Shown piece by piece: positions 33,281 through 40,851 of a stretch of DNA of 40,856 bases (position 1 is its first letter; each line of letters starts with the position of its first letter). Below the pieces are notes generated by a model. It did no database searches. It saw only the letters and a list, made by a program, of their open reading frames with translations, and had not been told where the DNA came from. A program made the position numbers and the translations under genes. The stretch is from Ruminococcus sp. (GTDB taxonomy: Bacteria > Bacillota > Clostridia > Oscillospirales > Acutalibacteraceae), in contig JAFTGC010000031.1 in NCBI GenBank assembly GCA_017458105.1, positions 1-40,856 of the forward strand. Reading direction: 5' to 3'.

Positions 33281-34204
33281 ATGACAGATTATCTACCTGA
33301 AGGACGCAGAATAGATACATACGAAAATTTAGAGGCAATGTCAAGCATAAAGGCATTAAATGATGCAATGCGTGAACATAAAATTCTTGAAGCAAGGGCA
33401 ACTGTTTGCGATCAAAATCATAACCTTGTTGTTGATCTCGGTTTTATGAAAGGAATAATCAAAAGGGAAGACGGTGCAATTGGTATTCGTGAGGGAAAAG
33501 TCCGTGACATTGCTGTGATTTCAAGGGTAAACCGCCCGGTTTGTTTTGTTGTAAAAGGATTTACCAAGGATGAAAAAGGCAACACAATTGCGATTCTTTC
33601 ACGGGAAGAAGCTCAGCGTGCCTGTGAAAGGGAATATATCTCAACATTAATTCCCGGTGATGTTATAGACGGAAAAATTACTCATCTTGAAAATTTCGGT
33701 GCATTTGTTGATATAGGCTGCGGAATAGTTGCACTTATGCCAATTGATGCAATCTCGGTTTCAAGAATTGAACACCCTAGGGAGCGTTTCACAGTCGGAA
33801 TGGATATAAAAGCAGTTGTACGCTCTGTAGAAGAAAACCGAATCAGTCTTTCTCATAAGGAACTTCTCGGAACATGGGAGGAAAATGCTGCAAAATTTTC
33901 AGCAGGTGAAACAGTAGCAGGTATTATCCGCAGTGTCGAAAACTACGGTGCGTTTGTGGAGCTTGCTCCAAATCTTGCAGGTCTTGCCGAAAGCCGTGAA
34001 GGAATAAAAGTTGGTGAGCAAGCCTCGGTTTTTATTAAAAGTATTATCCCTCAACGGATGAAAATTAAATTGATTATAATTGATACATTCAGATATGAAT
34101 ACAATCCAAAGCCGCCTCAATATATTTTTAACGGCAATCATATTGACAGCTTTTTATACAGCCCTCAGAATTCCGATAAGACTGTAATGAGTTACTTTTA
34201 TTGA
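33281..34204 (+). CDS. S1-domain RNA-binding protein (RpsA-like)
   Basis: A 307-residue protein with what appear to be three S1-type OB folds: about 36-107 (divergent, with VDLGFMKGIIKRED), 124-193 (PGDVIDGKITHLENFGAFVDIGCGIVALMPI...RISLSHKELLG) and 207-265 (GETVAGIIRSVENYGAFVELAPNLAGLAE). Firmicutes lack a full six-repeat S1, and such short proteins are annotated S1-like; whether it binds the ribosome is unknown. The start is ATG 33281 with CGGAGGT; an upstream ATG at 33251 lacks a site. A monocistronic unit between relA and rmuC. Confidence 0.85.
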   Translation: MTDYLPEGRRIDTYENLEAMSSIKALNDAMREHKILEARATVCDQNHNLVVDLGFMKGIIKREDGAIGIREGKVRDIAVISRVNRPVCFVVKGFTKDEKGNTIAILSREEAQRACEREYISTLIPGDVIDGKITHLENFGAFVDIGCGIVALMPIDAISVSRIEHPRERFTVGMDIKAVVRSVEENRISLSHKELLGTWEENAAKFSAGETVAGIIRSVENYGAFVELAPNLAGLAESREGIKVGEQASVFIKSIIPQRMKIKLIIIDTFRYEYNPKPPQYIFNGNHIDSFLYSPQNSDKTVMSYFY

Positions 34205-34214
34205 CAGATGATAG

Positions 34215-34243
34215 TTGTGTTTTCCGGCGAAATATGTTATAAT
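34215..34243 (+). promoter_or_regulatory. Extended -10 promoter of rmuC
   Basis: TTGTGT (34215-34220), 17 bases, TATAAT (34238-34243) preceded by TG at 34235-34236. The start codon is only 27 bases downstream, so the leader is about 20 bases. Confidence 0.7.
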
Positions 34244-34269
34244 TGCCCTATAAAATTTTGGGTGATATT

Positions 34270-35478
34270 ATGGAAAAATTTTGGATAACGCTGTTGATTT
34301 TACTTGCCATTGCAGAAGCTGCTGCGGTAATTATTGTTTTTATAAAGAATAAAGACAAAAATAAGAATAATTTTGACAATGAATTTAATCTTCTGCGAAA
34401 GAATATTTCAGAAGATTTAGTTAGTAACATTAAGCTGATGTCCGATTTTATGAATAAAAATCAGCAGATGATGTCTAACAATCAAAGTGATAGGTTAAGT
34501 CAGATGGAACAGCGTCTAAAAACCTTTTCGCTTGAAAATGAACAAAAACTTGAAAATATACGAGAAGTTGTCGAAAGAAAATTAGTGTATATTCAAGAGG
34601 ATAATAACCGTCAGCTTGAAAAAGTTCGTGAAACAGTGGATCAAAAATTGCAAAATACGCTTGATGATAAACTTAATAAATCTTTTGAAATTGTCAGTAA
34701 AAGGCTGGAGCAGGTATATAAAGGTTTGGGTGAAATGCAAAGCTTGGCTGTTGGTGTGGGTGACCTAAAAAAGGTGCTTTCAAATGTTAAAACCCGTGGC
34801 ATACTTGGCGAGATTCAGCTCAGTTCAATACTAAAAGAAATTCTTGCCCCCGAACAGTATGAAGAAAATGTTGCAACCAAAAAAGGCAGCCGTAATGTAG
34901 TTGAATTTGCAGTTAAACTACCTGCTGATAATGATAGCTTTATATATCTGCCGATTGACAGTAAATTCCCCGGAGACACTTATCAAGCATTACAAAGTGC
35001 GGTTGACAGCGGAGATAAAACTTCCATAGAGATAGCCGAGAAAAACCTAATAACCCGAATCCGTCAAGAAGCTAAAGATATTTTTGAAAAATATGTTTCG
35101 CCTCCTGAAACCACTGATTTTGCGATTATGTTTCTGCCGTTTGAAGGTTTGTATGCAGAAGTTGTCAACCGTGGGCTTGTCGAGATATTACAAAGAGAGT
35201 ACAAGGTGAATATTGCAGGGCCTTCCACAATGGCAGCTTTACTTAATTCGTTGCAAATGGGTTTCAAAACTCTTGCTGTGCAGAAAAGAAGTGCCGAGGT
35301 GTGGAATGTACTGAGTGATGTTAAAAAAGAATTTGAGAATTTTAATTCTGTTTTAGCAAAAACGCAACAGCGTATTAACCAAGCAAATGATGAACTTGAT
35401 AAGCTTGTTGGTGTTCGCTCAAGGCAAATTGAGCGTAAATTATCATCAATTCAGAAAATTGATGATAGTATTGATTAA
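34270..35478 (+). CDS. rmuC: RmuC family DNA recombination protein
   Basis: A 402-residue protein with an N-terminal membrane helix (about 5-25) and a long coiled coil (about 40-160). The RmuC nuclease-like domain has VKTRGILGEIQLSSILKEILAPEQYEENV, FAVKLP, YLPIDSKFPGDTYQ and FLPFEGLYAEV. RmuC limits DNA rearrangement at inverted repeats in E. coli and has a PD-(D/E)XK-like core. GGGTGAT precedes ATG 34270. The last codons carry the promoter of the downstream riboswitch operon. Confidence 0.93.
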   Translation: MEKFWITLLILLAIAEAAAVIIVFIKNKDKNKNNFDNEFNLLRKNISEDLVSNIKLMSDFMNKNQQMMSNNQSDRLSQMEQRLKTFSLENEQKLENIREVVERKLVYIQEDNNRQLEKVRETVDQKLQNTLDDKLNKSFEIVSKRLEQVYKGLGEMQSLAVGVGDLKKVLSNVKTRGILGEIQLSSILKEILAPEQYEENVATKKGSRNVVEFAVKLPADNDSFIYLPIDSKFPGDTYQALQSAVDSGDKTSIEIAEKNLITRIRQEAKDIFEKYVSPPETTDFAIMFLPFEGLYAEVVNRGLVEILQREYKVNIAGPSTMAALLNSLQMGFKTLAVQKRSAEVWNVLSDVKKEFENFNSVLAKTQQRINQANDELDKLVGVRSRQIERKLSSIQKIDDSID

Positions 35479-35499
35479 TTTTAAAATCTATGATATAAT
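35471..35499 (+). promoter_or_regulatory. Extended -10 promoter of the riboswitch operon, overlapping the rmuC stop
   Basis: TTGATT (35471-35476), 17 bases, TATAAT (35494-35499) preceded by TGA (extended -10). The -35 overlaps the last codons of rmuC. Transcription would start near 35506, about 10 bases before the aptamer. Confidence 0.75.
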
Positions 35500-35515
35500 T
35501 TAAGCGGTATGTAAA

Positions 35516-35644
35516 TATCCGTCAGTTCGAAACCATCCTGACGATAAACAAAACTACGGGACTTTAACTTGTAAAAAGTTTTTATTTTTTACAGGTTTAT
35601 GCAGAATACTGCTTAATCAGGACGCCGTGGTGCGTCCTTTTTTT
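35516..35644 (+). ncRNA. Candidate preQ1-III riboswitch with terminator/antiterminator switch
   Basis: A structured leader between the promoter and the radical SAM gene. P1 is CGTCAG/CTGACG (35520-35525 with 35538-35543) with a 12-base loop containing AAACC (35530-35534). An A-rich strand, ATAAACAAAACTAC, then leads to GGGA (35558-35561), which could pair with the CC of the P1 loop as an H-type pseudoknot. A distal helix of 12 bp (35566-35577 with 35586-35597) follows. This order and the AACAAAAC...GGGA segment recall preQ1-III, a class reported from Ruminococcaceae. The terminator follows at 35619-35644. TCAGGA (35617-35622) is complementary to TCCTGA (35536-35541) of P1, giving an alternative antiterminator. 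The structure is seen; the class is from memory of the consensus, supported by the downstream transporter. Confidence 0.6.
35619..35644 (+). terminator. Riboswitch-linked intrinsic terminator
   Basis: AGGACGC (35619-35625) pairs with GCGTCCT (35632-35638) around a 6-base loop, followed by a run of T to 35644. It lies 60 bases before a coding start and inside the leader, so it should act as an attenuator rather than as the end of rmuC. Confidence 0.85.
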
Positions 35645-35704
35645 CTGTTTTGAAATAATAACGGCGGTATTTGTTCCCATAAATTTTTTTAGAGAGGTAG
35701 ATAT

Positions 35705-36427
35705 ATGGAACGGTACAGCGTAATAACGGAAAAAAATCCGAGAGAAATTGTTCTCCTGCGTGGTAGTGGCTGTAAGTGGAAAAGATGCACTTTTTGCGAT
35801 TATCATTTGGATTCTTCTTCCTCTGAGGAAGAAAATTTTAAATTGAACAGCGAAGTTCTCTCAAAAGTTACGGGGATTTATCAAAGCCTTGAGGTGATAA
35901 ATTCAGGCAGTTACTGTGAGCTTGACAATAAAACTATGAATTTAGTTTTAGAAACCTGTATTAAAAACAATATACAAAAATTGTGTTTTGAATGTCATTT
36001 TATGTATAAAAATCAGGCGGTCAAGGTAAAAGAGTTTTTTAAAAATCATGGAATCTCATTAAAGATAAAAACAGGTGTTGAAACCTTTGATGCAGATTAC
36101 AGAGAGAAAAAAATGAAAAAGGGATTTGGAAAAGCAACACCGCAGCAAATAGCAGAATATGCTGACGAAGTTTGTTTGCTTTTCGGGCTTCCGGGTCAAA
36201 CGGAACTGAGTATGAAAAATGATATTGAAACAGGTCTTAAATATTTTGAAAGAGTATGTATTAATATTATGAATGAAAATTCCACAGCAGTAGCACCTGA
36301 TTACAGTGTAGTTAAAATTTTTTCAGAAAAAATCGAACCTGATTACAGATGCAGCAATAGAGTGGATATTTTGATGGATAATTTAGAATTTGGAGTAGGT
36401 ACAAAGGTTCAGGAGGTTTTAAAATGA
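35705..36427 (+). CDS. Radical SAM enzyme with CX4CX2C motif, candidate queuine-salvage enzyme (QueL-like)
   Basis: A 240-residue radical SAM protein. The cluster motif lies in SGCKWKRCTFCDYHLD with Cys23, Cys28 and Cys31 (CX4CX2C, not the common CX3CX2C). Further strands and loops fit a partial TIM barrel: EVINSGSYCELDNKTM, KLCFECHFMYKN, IKTGVETFDADYREKKMKKGFGK and VCLLFGLPGQTELSM. The Cys-Lys/Arg-Trp opening recalls the archaeosine synthase (RaSEA) relatives. Queuine lyase (QueL), described from Clostridioides difficile, is a radical SAM enzyme releasing queuine from queuosine 5'-phosphate. The preQ1-III-like leader and the overlapping YhhQ transporter support a deazapurine role. The radical SAM call is firm; the QueL role is inference. 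GAGAGGTAG precedes the ATG. Confidence 0.8.
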   Translation: MERYSVITEKNPREIVLLRGSGCKWKRCTFCDYHLDSSSSEEENFKLNSEVLSKVTGIYQSLEVINSGSYCELDNKTMNLVLETCIKNNIQKLCFECHFMYKNQAVKVKEFFKNHGISLKIKTGVETFDADYREKKMKKGFGKATPQQIAEYADEVCLLFGLPGQTELSMKNDIETGLKYFERVCINIMNENSTAVAPDYSVVKIFSEKIEPDYRCSNRVDILMDNLEFGVGTKVQEVLK

Positions 36428-37143
36428 TAAACGAATTACTTCTTATAGGTTCATTGATAGTTATTTTCGGAGGTGCTCTTTTAGCATATAGAATATTTGG
36501 CAAAGCAGGTTTGTATGCAGTAACGGTAATTGCCACAATAACAGCTAATATTGAATGTTTGATTATGGTAAACGCCTTTGGTATGGAGCAGACTTTAGGA
36601 AATGTTTTTTTCGCAGTTACTTTTTTGGTAACAGATATTTTAAGTGAAAACGAAGGTAAAAAAGCGGCAAACAAAGCTGTATTTATTGGAGTTTTCACAT
36701 CAGTATTCTTTATGGCAGTTTCACAGAGCTGGATGCTCTATACACCTTCGTCATCGGATTTTATTATGCCGTCAATAAAAGATGTATTTTCAAATACTCC
36801 AAGAATGATGATTTCATCACTTGTAGTTTATGCAATTTCACAGATTATAGATGTACAACTGTATCACGCATGGTGGAAATTCACTGAAAAACTTTGCGGT
36901 AATAAGAAAAAGTTTCTTTGGCTTAGAAACAACGGCTCAACGCTCATTTCACAAATACTTAATACAGCCCTATTCACAATATTTGCTTTCTGGGGAATTT
37001 ATGATTTTTCAACACTAATCAGCATAATGTGGTCAAGTTATGTGATATTCATAGTAACATCGCTTTGTGATACTCCGGCGGTTTATTTGGCAAGAAAAAT
37101 CCATGAAAATTGTCATAAACAAAATGATATAGTTGCAAATTAA
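36424..37143 (+). CDS. yhhQ: Queuosine precursor transporter, YhhQ/VUT family
   Basis: A 239-residue membrane protein with about six helices. VFFAVTFLVTDILSENEGKKAANKAVFIG (residues about 61-90), the IDVQLYHAWWKFTEK stretch and LRNNGSTLISQILNTALFTIFAFWGI are the core motifs of COG1738. E. coli YhhQ imports preQ0 and preQ1, and other members import queuine. The start overlaps the radical SAM stop by 4 bases (ATGA), with AGGAGG 7-8 bases upstream, so the two are co-translated. Which deazapurine it carries is open. Confidence 0.9.
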   Translation: MINELLLIGSLIVIFGGALLAYRIFGKAGLYAVTVIATITANIECLIMVNAFGMEQTLGNVFFAVTFLVTDILSENEGKKAANKAVFIGVFTSVFFMAVSQSWMLYTPSSSDFIMPSIKDVFSNTPRMMISSLVVYAISQIIDVQLYHAWWKFTEKLCGNKKKFLWLRNNGSTLISQILNTALFTIFAFWGIYDFSTLISIMWSSYVIFIVTSLCDTPAVYLARKIHENCHKQNDIVAN

Positions 37144-37191
37144 CAAATGAAAACTTGTTTATCCAAACAAATACTTATTCCACAATTTCTA

Positions 37192-37220
37192 TTGACAAAT
37201 CCGTGATAAAAATGTAGAAT
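37192..37220 (+). promoter_or_regulatory. Consensus-like promoter of the amylase-mscS unit
   Basis: TTGACA (37192-37197), 17 bases, TAGAAT (37215-37220). The leader is unusually long, about 118 bases, and contains the hairpin at 37293-37322. Confidence 0.8.
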
Positions 37221-37292
37221 AAAATATGGTTAATAGTTTAAAATATTTTAATCATCTCTACAGCAAATATGGATAATTTGTTAATAATTTGA

Positions 37293-37322
37293 TCTGATAT
37301 AAGTTTTTTGCATTGTATCAGA
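37293..37322 (+). other. Hairpin in the amylase leader next to the ribosome binding site
   Basis: TCTGATATAA (37293-37302) pairs with TTGTATCAGA (37313-37322) over 10 bp with one G-T wobble and a 10-base loop GTTTTTTGCA. It ends 4 bases before AAAGG, so it could affect translation start. The site AAAGG lies 13 bases from the ATG, a long spacing. Confidence 0.4.
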
Positions 37323-37344
37323 GCAGAAAGGTACGGTCATAATA

Positions 37345-38634
37345 ATGATAAAAAATTGGATAAATGAATCTATGTTTTATCACATCTATCCTTTAGGCTT
37401 TTTTGGATGTGAAATGGAAAACAAGGGCGACGAAAATAAGTCAGATAAAATTTTGAAATTAATAGATTATATACCTCACCTGAAAAGATTGGGTATAAAT
37501 GCACTTTACATAGGCCCAATTTTTCAAAGTGCTACTCATGGATATGACACAACCGATTATAAAAAAATTGATTCCCGTTTAGGTACAAATGAGGATTTTT
37601 CAACGGTTGCAAAGGCTTTGAAAGATAACGGAATAAGTATAGTTTTGGATGGTGTTTTCAATCATGTTGGCAGAAATTTCTGGGCATTTGAAGATGTCAA
37701 AGCTAACAGAGAAAACTCACCTTACTGTTCATGGATAAGTGGACTTAGATTCGACTGGAACAATAGCTATAATGACGGCTTTCACTACGATAGTTGGGAG
37801 GGTCACGAGCTTCTTGTTAAGCTTAATATGAATAACCCTGATGTAAGGAATCATCTGCTTGATGCAGTTGAATATTGGATAGACGAATGGGATATAGATG
37901 GAATCCGCCTTGATGCTGCGGATTGCATAGATTTGCAATTTTTTAGAGAGCTTAAGCAAAGGACTACTGCCAAAAAATCAGACTTTTGGTTAATGGGTGA
38001 AATTATCAACGGAGAATATACAAGGTGGCTTCAGCCTGATTTGTTGGATTCCGTCACTAACTATGCACTTTTCAATGGAGTTTATAACAGTCTTAATTCA
38101 AAAAATTTATGTGATATTGGATTCAATGTAAACAGGGAGTTTAACAAAGAATGGGGACTTTATAAAGGCAAGCTCCTCTATAACTTTGTAGATAATCACG
38201 ATGTAAATCGTGTTGCTTCGATGATTCAAAATCCAAAGGATTTGTTTAATGTTTACTCGATAATTTACACTTTGCCGGGTGTTCCTTCAATTTACTACGG
38301 AAGTGAATGGGGAATAAAGGGAGATAAGCATAATGGCGGAGATATAGTTCTTCGTCCTGAAATTGATGTCGATAATATTCCTATTGAGAATAATGAGCTT
38401 GTTGAACATATAGCTAAGTTATCCGGAATTCGTTCATCACGAAACGCATTAAAGTATGGTGATTATGAACAGGTAATGTCGGAGTGTCTGCATTGGGCTT
38501 TTGCAAGAAACAGTGAGGATGATACAGCATTGGTTTTTGTAAATACAGATGATAATCCGTATCACTTCTCAGTAAACTATCGTGGCAGACAGTATGAGCA
38601 GGATGTTGAACCAAATTCTACAGTTGTTGTATAA
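37345..38634 (+). CDS. Intracellular GH13 alpha-glucan hydrolase (maltodextrinase/amylase-like)
   Basis: A 429-residue GH13 TIM-barrel enzyme acting on alpha-1,4-glucans or maltodextrins. Region I is LDGVFNHVG (101-109). Region II is GIRLDAADC with nucleophile Asp190. Region III is LMGEI with acid/base Glu219. Region IV is FVDNHDVNR with Asp286. There is no signal peptide and no binding module, so it works in the cytoplasm on imported oligosaccharides. The short N-terminus (MIKNWINESMFYHIYPLGFFG) and NPDVRNHLLDAVEYWIDEWDIDG resemble neopullulanase or cyclomaltodextrinase relatives without their N-terminal domain. The exact specificity is unknown. mscS follows after 6 bases. Confidence 0.92.
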   Translation: MIKNWINESMFYHIYPLGFFGCEMENKGDENKSDKILKLIDYIPHLKRLGINALYIGPIFQSATHGYDTTDYKKIDSRLGTNEDFSTVAKALKDNGISIVLDGVFNHVGRNFWAFEDVKANRENSPYCSWISGLRFDWNNSYNDGFHYDSWEGHELLVKLNMNNPDVRNHLLDAVEYWIDEWDIDGIRLDAADCIDLQFFRELKQRTTAKKSDFWLMGEIINGEYTRWLQPDLLDSVTNYALFNGVYNSLNSKNLCDIGFNVNREFNKEWGLYKGKLLYNFVDNHDVNRVASMIQNPKDLFNVYSIIYTLPGVPSIYYGSEWGIKGDKHNGGDIVLRPEIDVDNIPIENNELVEHIAKLSGIRSSRNALKYGDYEQVMSECLHWAFARNSEDDTALVFVNTDDNPYHFSVNYRGRQYEQDVEPNSTVVV

Positions 38635-38640
38635 GAAAAT

Positions 38641-39459
38641 ATGGAAAAATTAATATCTAAAACAGTTGATAAAGCTACAGATTTTATAGCAGGAATATGG
38701 ACAGATTTACTGTTGGCAGTGCTTATTCTTTTGGTTGGTTACTTTATTACAAAATTAATTTTAAAGTTATCCAGAAGAGCAATGGATCGTACAAAGATTG
38801 ATTTTTCTTTAAAAAAATTTTTTGGAAATACAATCAGAATAATTTGTTATGTAATAATAATCATAAGTGCTTTATCACAGCTTGGAATTTCAACCACCGG
38901 ATTATTAGCTTTTTTCTCAGCCGGTGCTGCAGCAATAGCATTAGCATTGAAAGACAGCCTGTCTAATATTGCATGTGGAATTATTTTGTTGTTTTCAAGA
39001 CCTTTTGTAACAGGTGATTTTATACAATTTGGTTCTGAAATGGGTCATGTAAAACAAATTGATTTGATGCATACAAAGATTATGACCTATGACCACAGGT
39101 GTATTATGGTTCCTAACAGTGTTATCTCTTCTTCAGAGGTTATTAATTTTTCAAGCTTACCGCAAAGAAGAGTTGATATTACAGTGCCTATAGGTTATGA
39201 TGCCAACATAGAAAAAGTAAAAAGTGTTATACTAAGTACAGTAGAAAGTCATCCTAAGGTTCTTGATGAACCCGATGCACCGTTTGTGCGGATTAACAAT
39301 TTTTCCGAGAGCAGTGTTGATTTTATTGTTCGTGTTTGGACATTAACAGATAATTACTGGGATGTTTATTTTGATATTATGGAAAATATTAAAAACGCCC
39401 TTGATAAAAATGATATTCCGATTCCATATAATCAGTTAGATGTGCATATGATTAAATAA
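38641..39459 (+). CDS. mscS: Small-conductance mechanosensitive channel (MscS family)
   Basis: A 272-residue channel opening under membrane tension to protect against osmotic downshock. TM1 is about 17-38, TM2 about 59-78 and TM3 about 83-112, with the pore helix pattern STTGLLAFFSAGAAAIALALKDSLSNIACGIILLFSRPF. The cytoplasmic beta domain has GDFIQFGSEMGHVKQIDLMHTKIMTYDHRCIMVPNSVI, and an alpha/beta C-terminal domain follows. The start has no clear ribosome binding site; with only 6 bases after the amylase stop, translation is probably coupled. Confidence 0.95.
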   Translation: MEKLISKTVDKATDFIAGIWTDLLLAVLILLVGYFITKLILKLSRRAMDRTKIDFSLKKFFGNTIRIICYVIIIISALSQLGISTTGLLAFFSAGAAAIALALKDSLSNIACGIILLFSRPFVTGDFIQFGSEMGHVKQIDLMHTKIMTYDHRCIMVPNSVISSSEVINFSSLPQRRVDITVPIGYDANIEKVKSVILSTVESHPKVLDEPDAPFVRINNFSESSVDFIVRVWTLTDNYWDVYFDIMENIKNALDKNDIPIPYNQLDVHMIK

Positions 39460-39492
39460 ATAATTATGTATATTTTTTGTTTAATTATACAC

Positions 39493-39521
39493 TTGTAAAC
39501 AATCGCTTTATATGTTATTAT
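39493..39521 (+). promoter_or_regulatory. Extended -10 promoter of the aldo/keto reductase
   Basis: TTGTAA (39493-39498), 17 bases, TATTAT (39516-39521) preceded by TG at 39513-39514. It shares the architecture of the promoter at 1707. Confidence 0.65.
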
Positions 39522-39546
39522 ATAAAGAGGTGGAGGTGTGGTTGAT

Positions 39547-40680
39547 ATGCAATACCGAGATTTTGGCAAAACAGGAATAAAAGTTTCTGCACTTGGCTTT
39601 GGTACAATGCGACTTCCCGTTTATGAGGGAACCGATTTTATTGATGAAAATAAAGCAATCAGCTTATTGCGTTATGCCGTAGATCAAGGTGTTAATTACA
39701 TAGATACAGCATACTCTTATCAAGATGGGCAAGCGGAAAGTGTTACAGGTAAAGCACTGCGTGACGGATATAGATCTAAAGTATATTTGGCAACGAAAGC
39801 ACCTGTTTGGGAATACCAAAGTGAAAGAGATTTTGATATTATTTTAAATACTCAGATGCGTCGTCTTGGTACAAACCACATTGATTTTTATATGTTACAT
39901 TCTTTGAATGCTGATTTTTGGGATAATAAGGTAATCCGTTATAATGTGCTTCAAAGTTTATATAGAGCTAAATGCGATGGCAGGATTGGATATATTGGTT
40001 TCTCATTTAATGATAATTTTGATATGTTCAAGTGGATTGTTGACTATTGGGATAAATGGGATTTTTGTCAGATACACTTGAACTATATTGATGAGGAATA
40101 TCAGGCAGGTCTAAAAGGTCTTGATTATGCAAAAAAGCGTGGTTTGGCTGTAAATATAATGGAACCGTTAAAAAACGGTTATTTAGCAAATGTTCCAAGA
40201 AGAACAAGAGTAATATATGATGAAATATGTGCCGACCCTATTGAAATAGCTTTACACTACCTTTGGGACAAAGAGGGTGTAAGTTGTGTTCTTTCCGATA
40301 TGAGTGAGTTGGAACATATAAAATATAACATAAATTCTGCTAATGTATCTTCAATAGGTATGCTTAGCGGCAAGAGAATTATGGCAATAAAAAAAGCTCA
40401 GCTTACATATATAAACTCGAGATTGGTTCCTTGCGATGGATGTAATAAATGCAGTAAATGCCCGCAAAAGGTTGAGATTGCAAAAAATCTTGATGCTATA
40501 AATAAAAAGTATATTTATAACGATTTAGAACTTGCAAGAGATTTTTATAAGGGAAGTGTGGCTCTTGTCGGTGGAGCTGCTACAGCTTGTAATGGTTGCA
40601 GATGGTGTGAATCTGTCTGCCCTAAATATATCGAAATAAGTAAATGGATGAAAAAATTACCTGAAATTTTAGAGATTTAG
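39547..40680 (+). CDS. Aldo/keto reductase with C-terminal two-cluster ferredoxin domain
   Basis: A 377-residue oxidoreductase. The AKR barrel spans about 1-280, with GFGTMRLP, YIDTAYSY (catalytic Asp and Tyr), LATKAPV (Lys) and IDFYMLHSL (His). The tail holds two [4Fe-4S] motifs: Cys296, 299, 302, 305 (CX2CX2CX2CP) and Cys348, 351, 354, 358 (CX2CX2CX3CP). This AKR-ferredoxin fusion is common in Clostridia, and its electron partner and substrate are unknown. ATG 39547 is preferred because GGAGGTG (39532-39538) is 8 bases upstream; the in-frame GTG at 39538 overlaps that site. It is monocistronic. Confidence 0.93.
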   Translation: MQYRDFGKTGIKVSALGFGTMRLPVYEGTDFIDENKAISLLRYAVDQGVNYIDTAYSYQDGQAESVTGKALRDGYRSKVYLATKAPVWEYQSERDFDIILNTQMRRLGTNHIDFYMLHSLNADFWDNKVIRYNVLQSLYRAKCDGRIGYIGFSFNDNFDMFKWIVDYWDKWDFCQIHLNYIDEEYQAGLKGLDYAKKRGLAVNIMEPLKNGYLANVPRRTRVIYDEICADPIEIALHYLWDKEGVSCVLSDMSELEHIKYNINSANVSSIGMLSGKRIMAIKKAQLTYINSRLVPCDGCNKCSKCPQKVEIAKNLDAINKKYIYNDLELARDFYKGSVALVGGAATACNGCRWCESVCPKYIEISKWMKKLPEILEI

Positions 40681-40715
40681 TTTTTTTAAAACATACATAT
40701 TTTCAAATAAAATAA

Positions 40716-40743
40716 GGGGCTGTCGCAAATAAGCGATAGCCTC
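40716..40743 (+). other. Hairpin downstream of the aldo/keto reductase
   Basis: GGGGCTGTCGC (40716-40726) pairs with GCGATAGCCTC (40733-40743) over 11 bp with two wobbles and a 6-base loop. There is no T-tract after it. A run of seven T right after the stop codon (40681-40687) lies before it. It may stabilise the 3' end or be a remnant of an inverted repeat. Confidence 0.5.
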
Positions 40744-40814
40744 TCAAGATATCATAAACAAAGAAGAATTATGAAATATTGTTGCACAAAATAGAAAAAG
40801 CGATAACACAAACT

Positions 40815-40851
40815 GGAGGGTGGGAAAAATCCCATCCTCTCTTTAATTTTA
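40815..40851 (+). terminator. Terminator near the window end
   Basis: GGAGGGTGGGA (40815-40825) pairs with TCCCATCCTCT (40830-40840) with two wobbles and an AAAA loop, followed by CTTTAATTTT. It is likely the true end of the aldo/keto reductase transcript. Confidence 0.7.

Noticed and set aside
37146..37162. ATGAAAACTTGTTTAT as a possible catabolite-responsive (cre) site before the amylase promoter
   Set aside because: It lacks the central CG and the final CA of the cre consensus.
37155..37170. TTGTTT/AAACAA hairpin after the YhhQ gene as a terminator
   Set aside because: The stem has only 6 AT-rich pairs and no T-tract follows.
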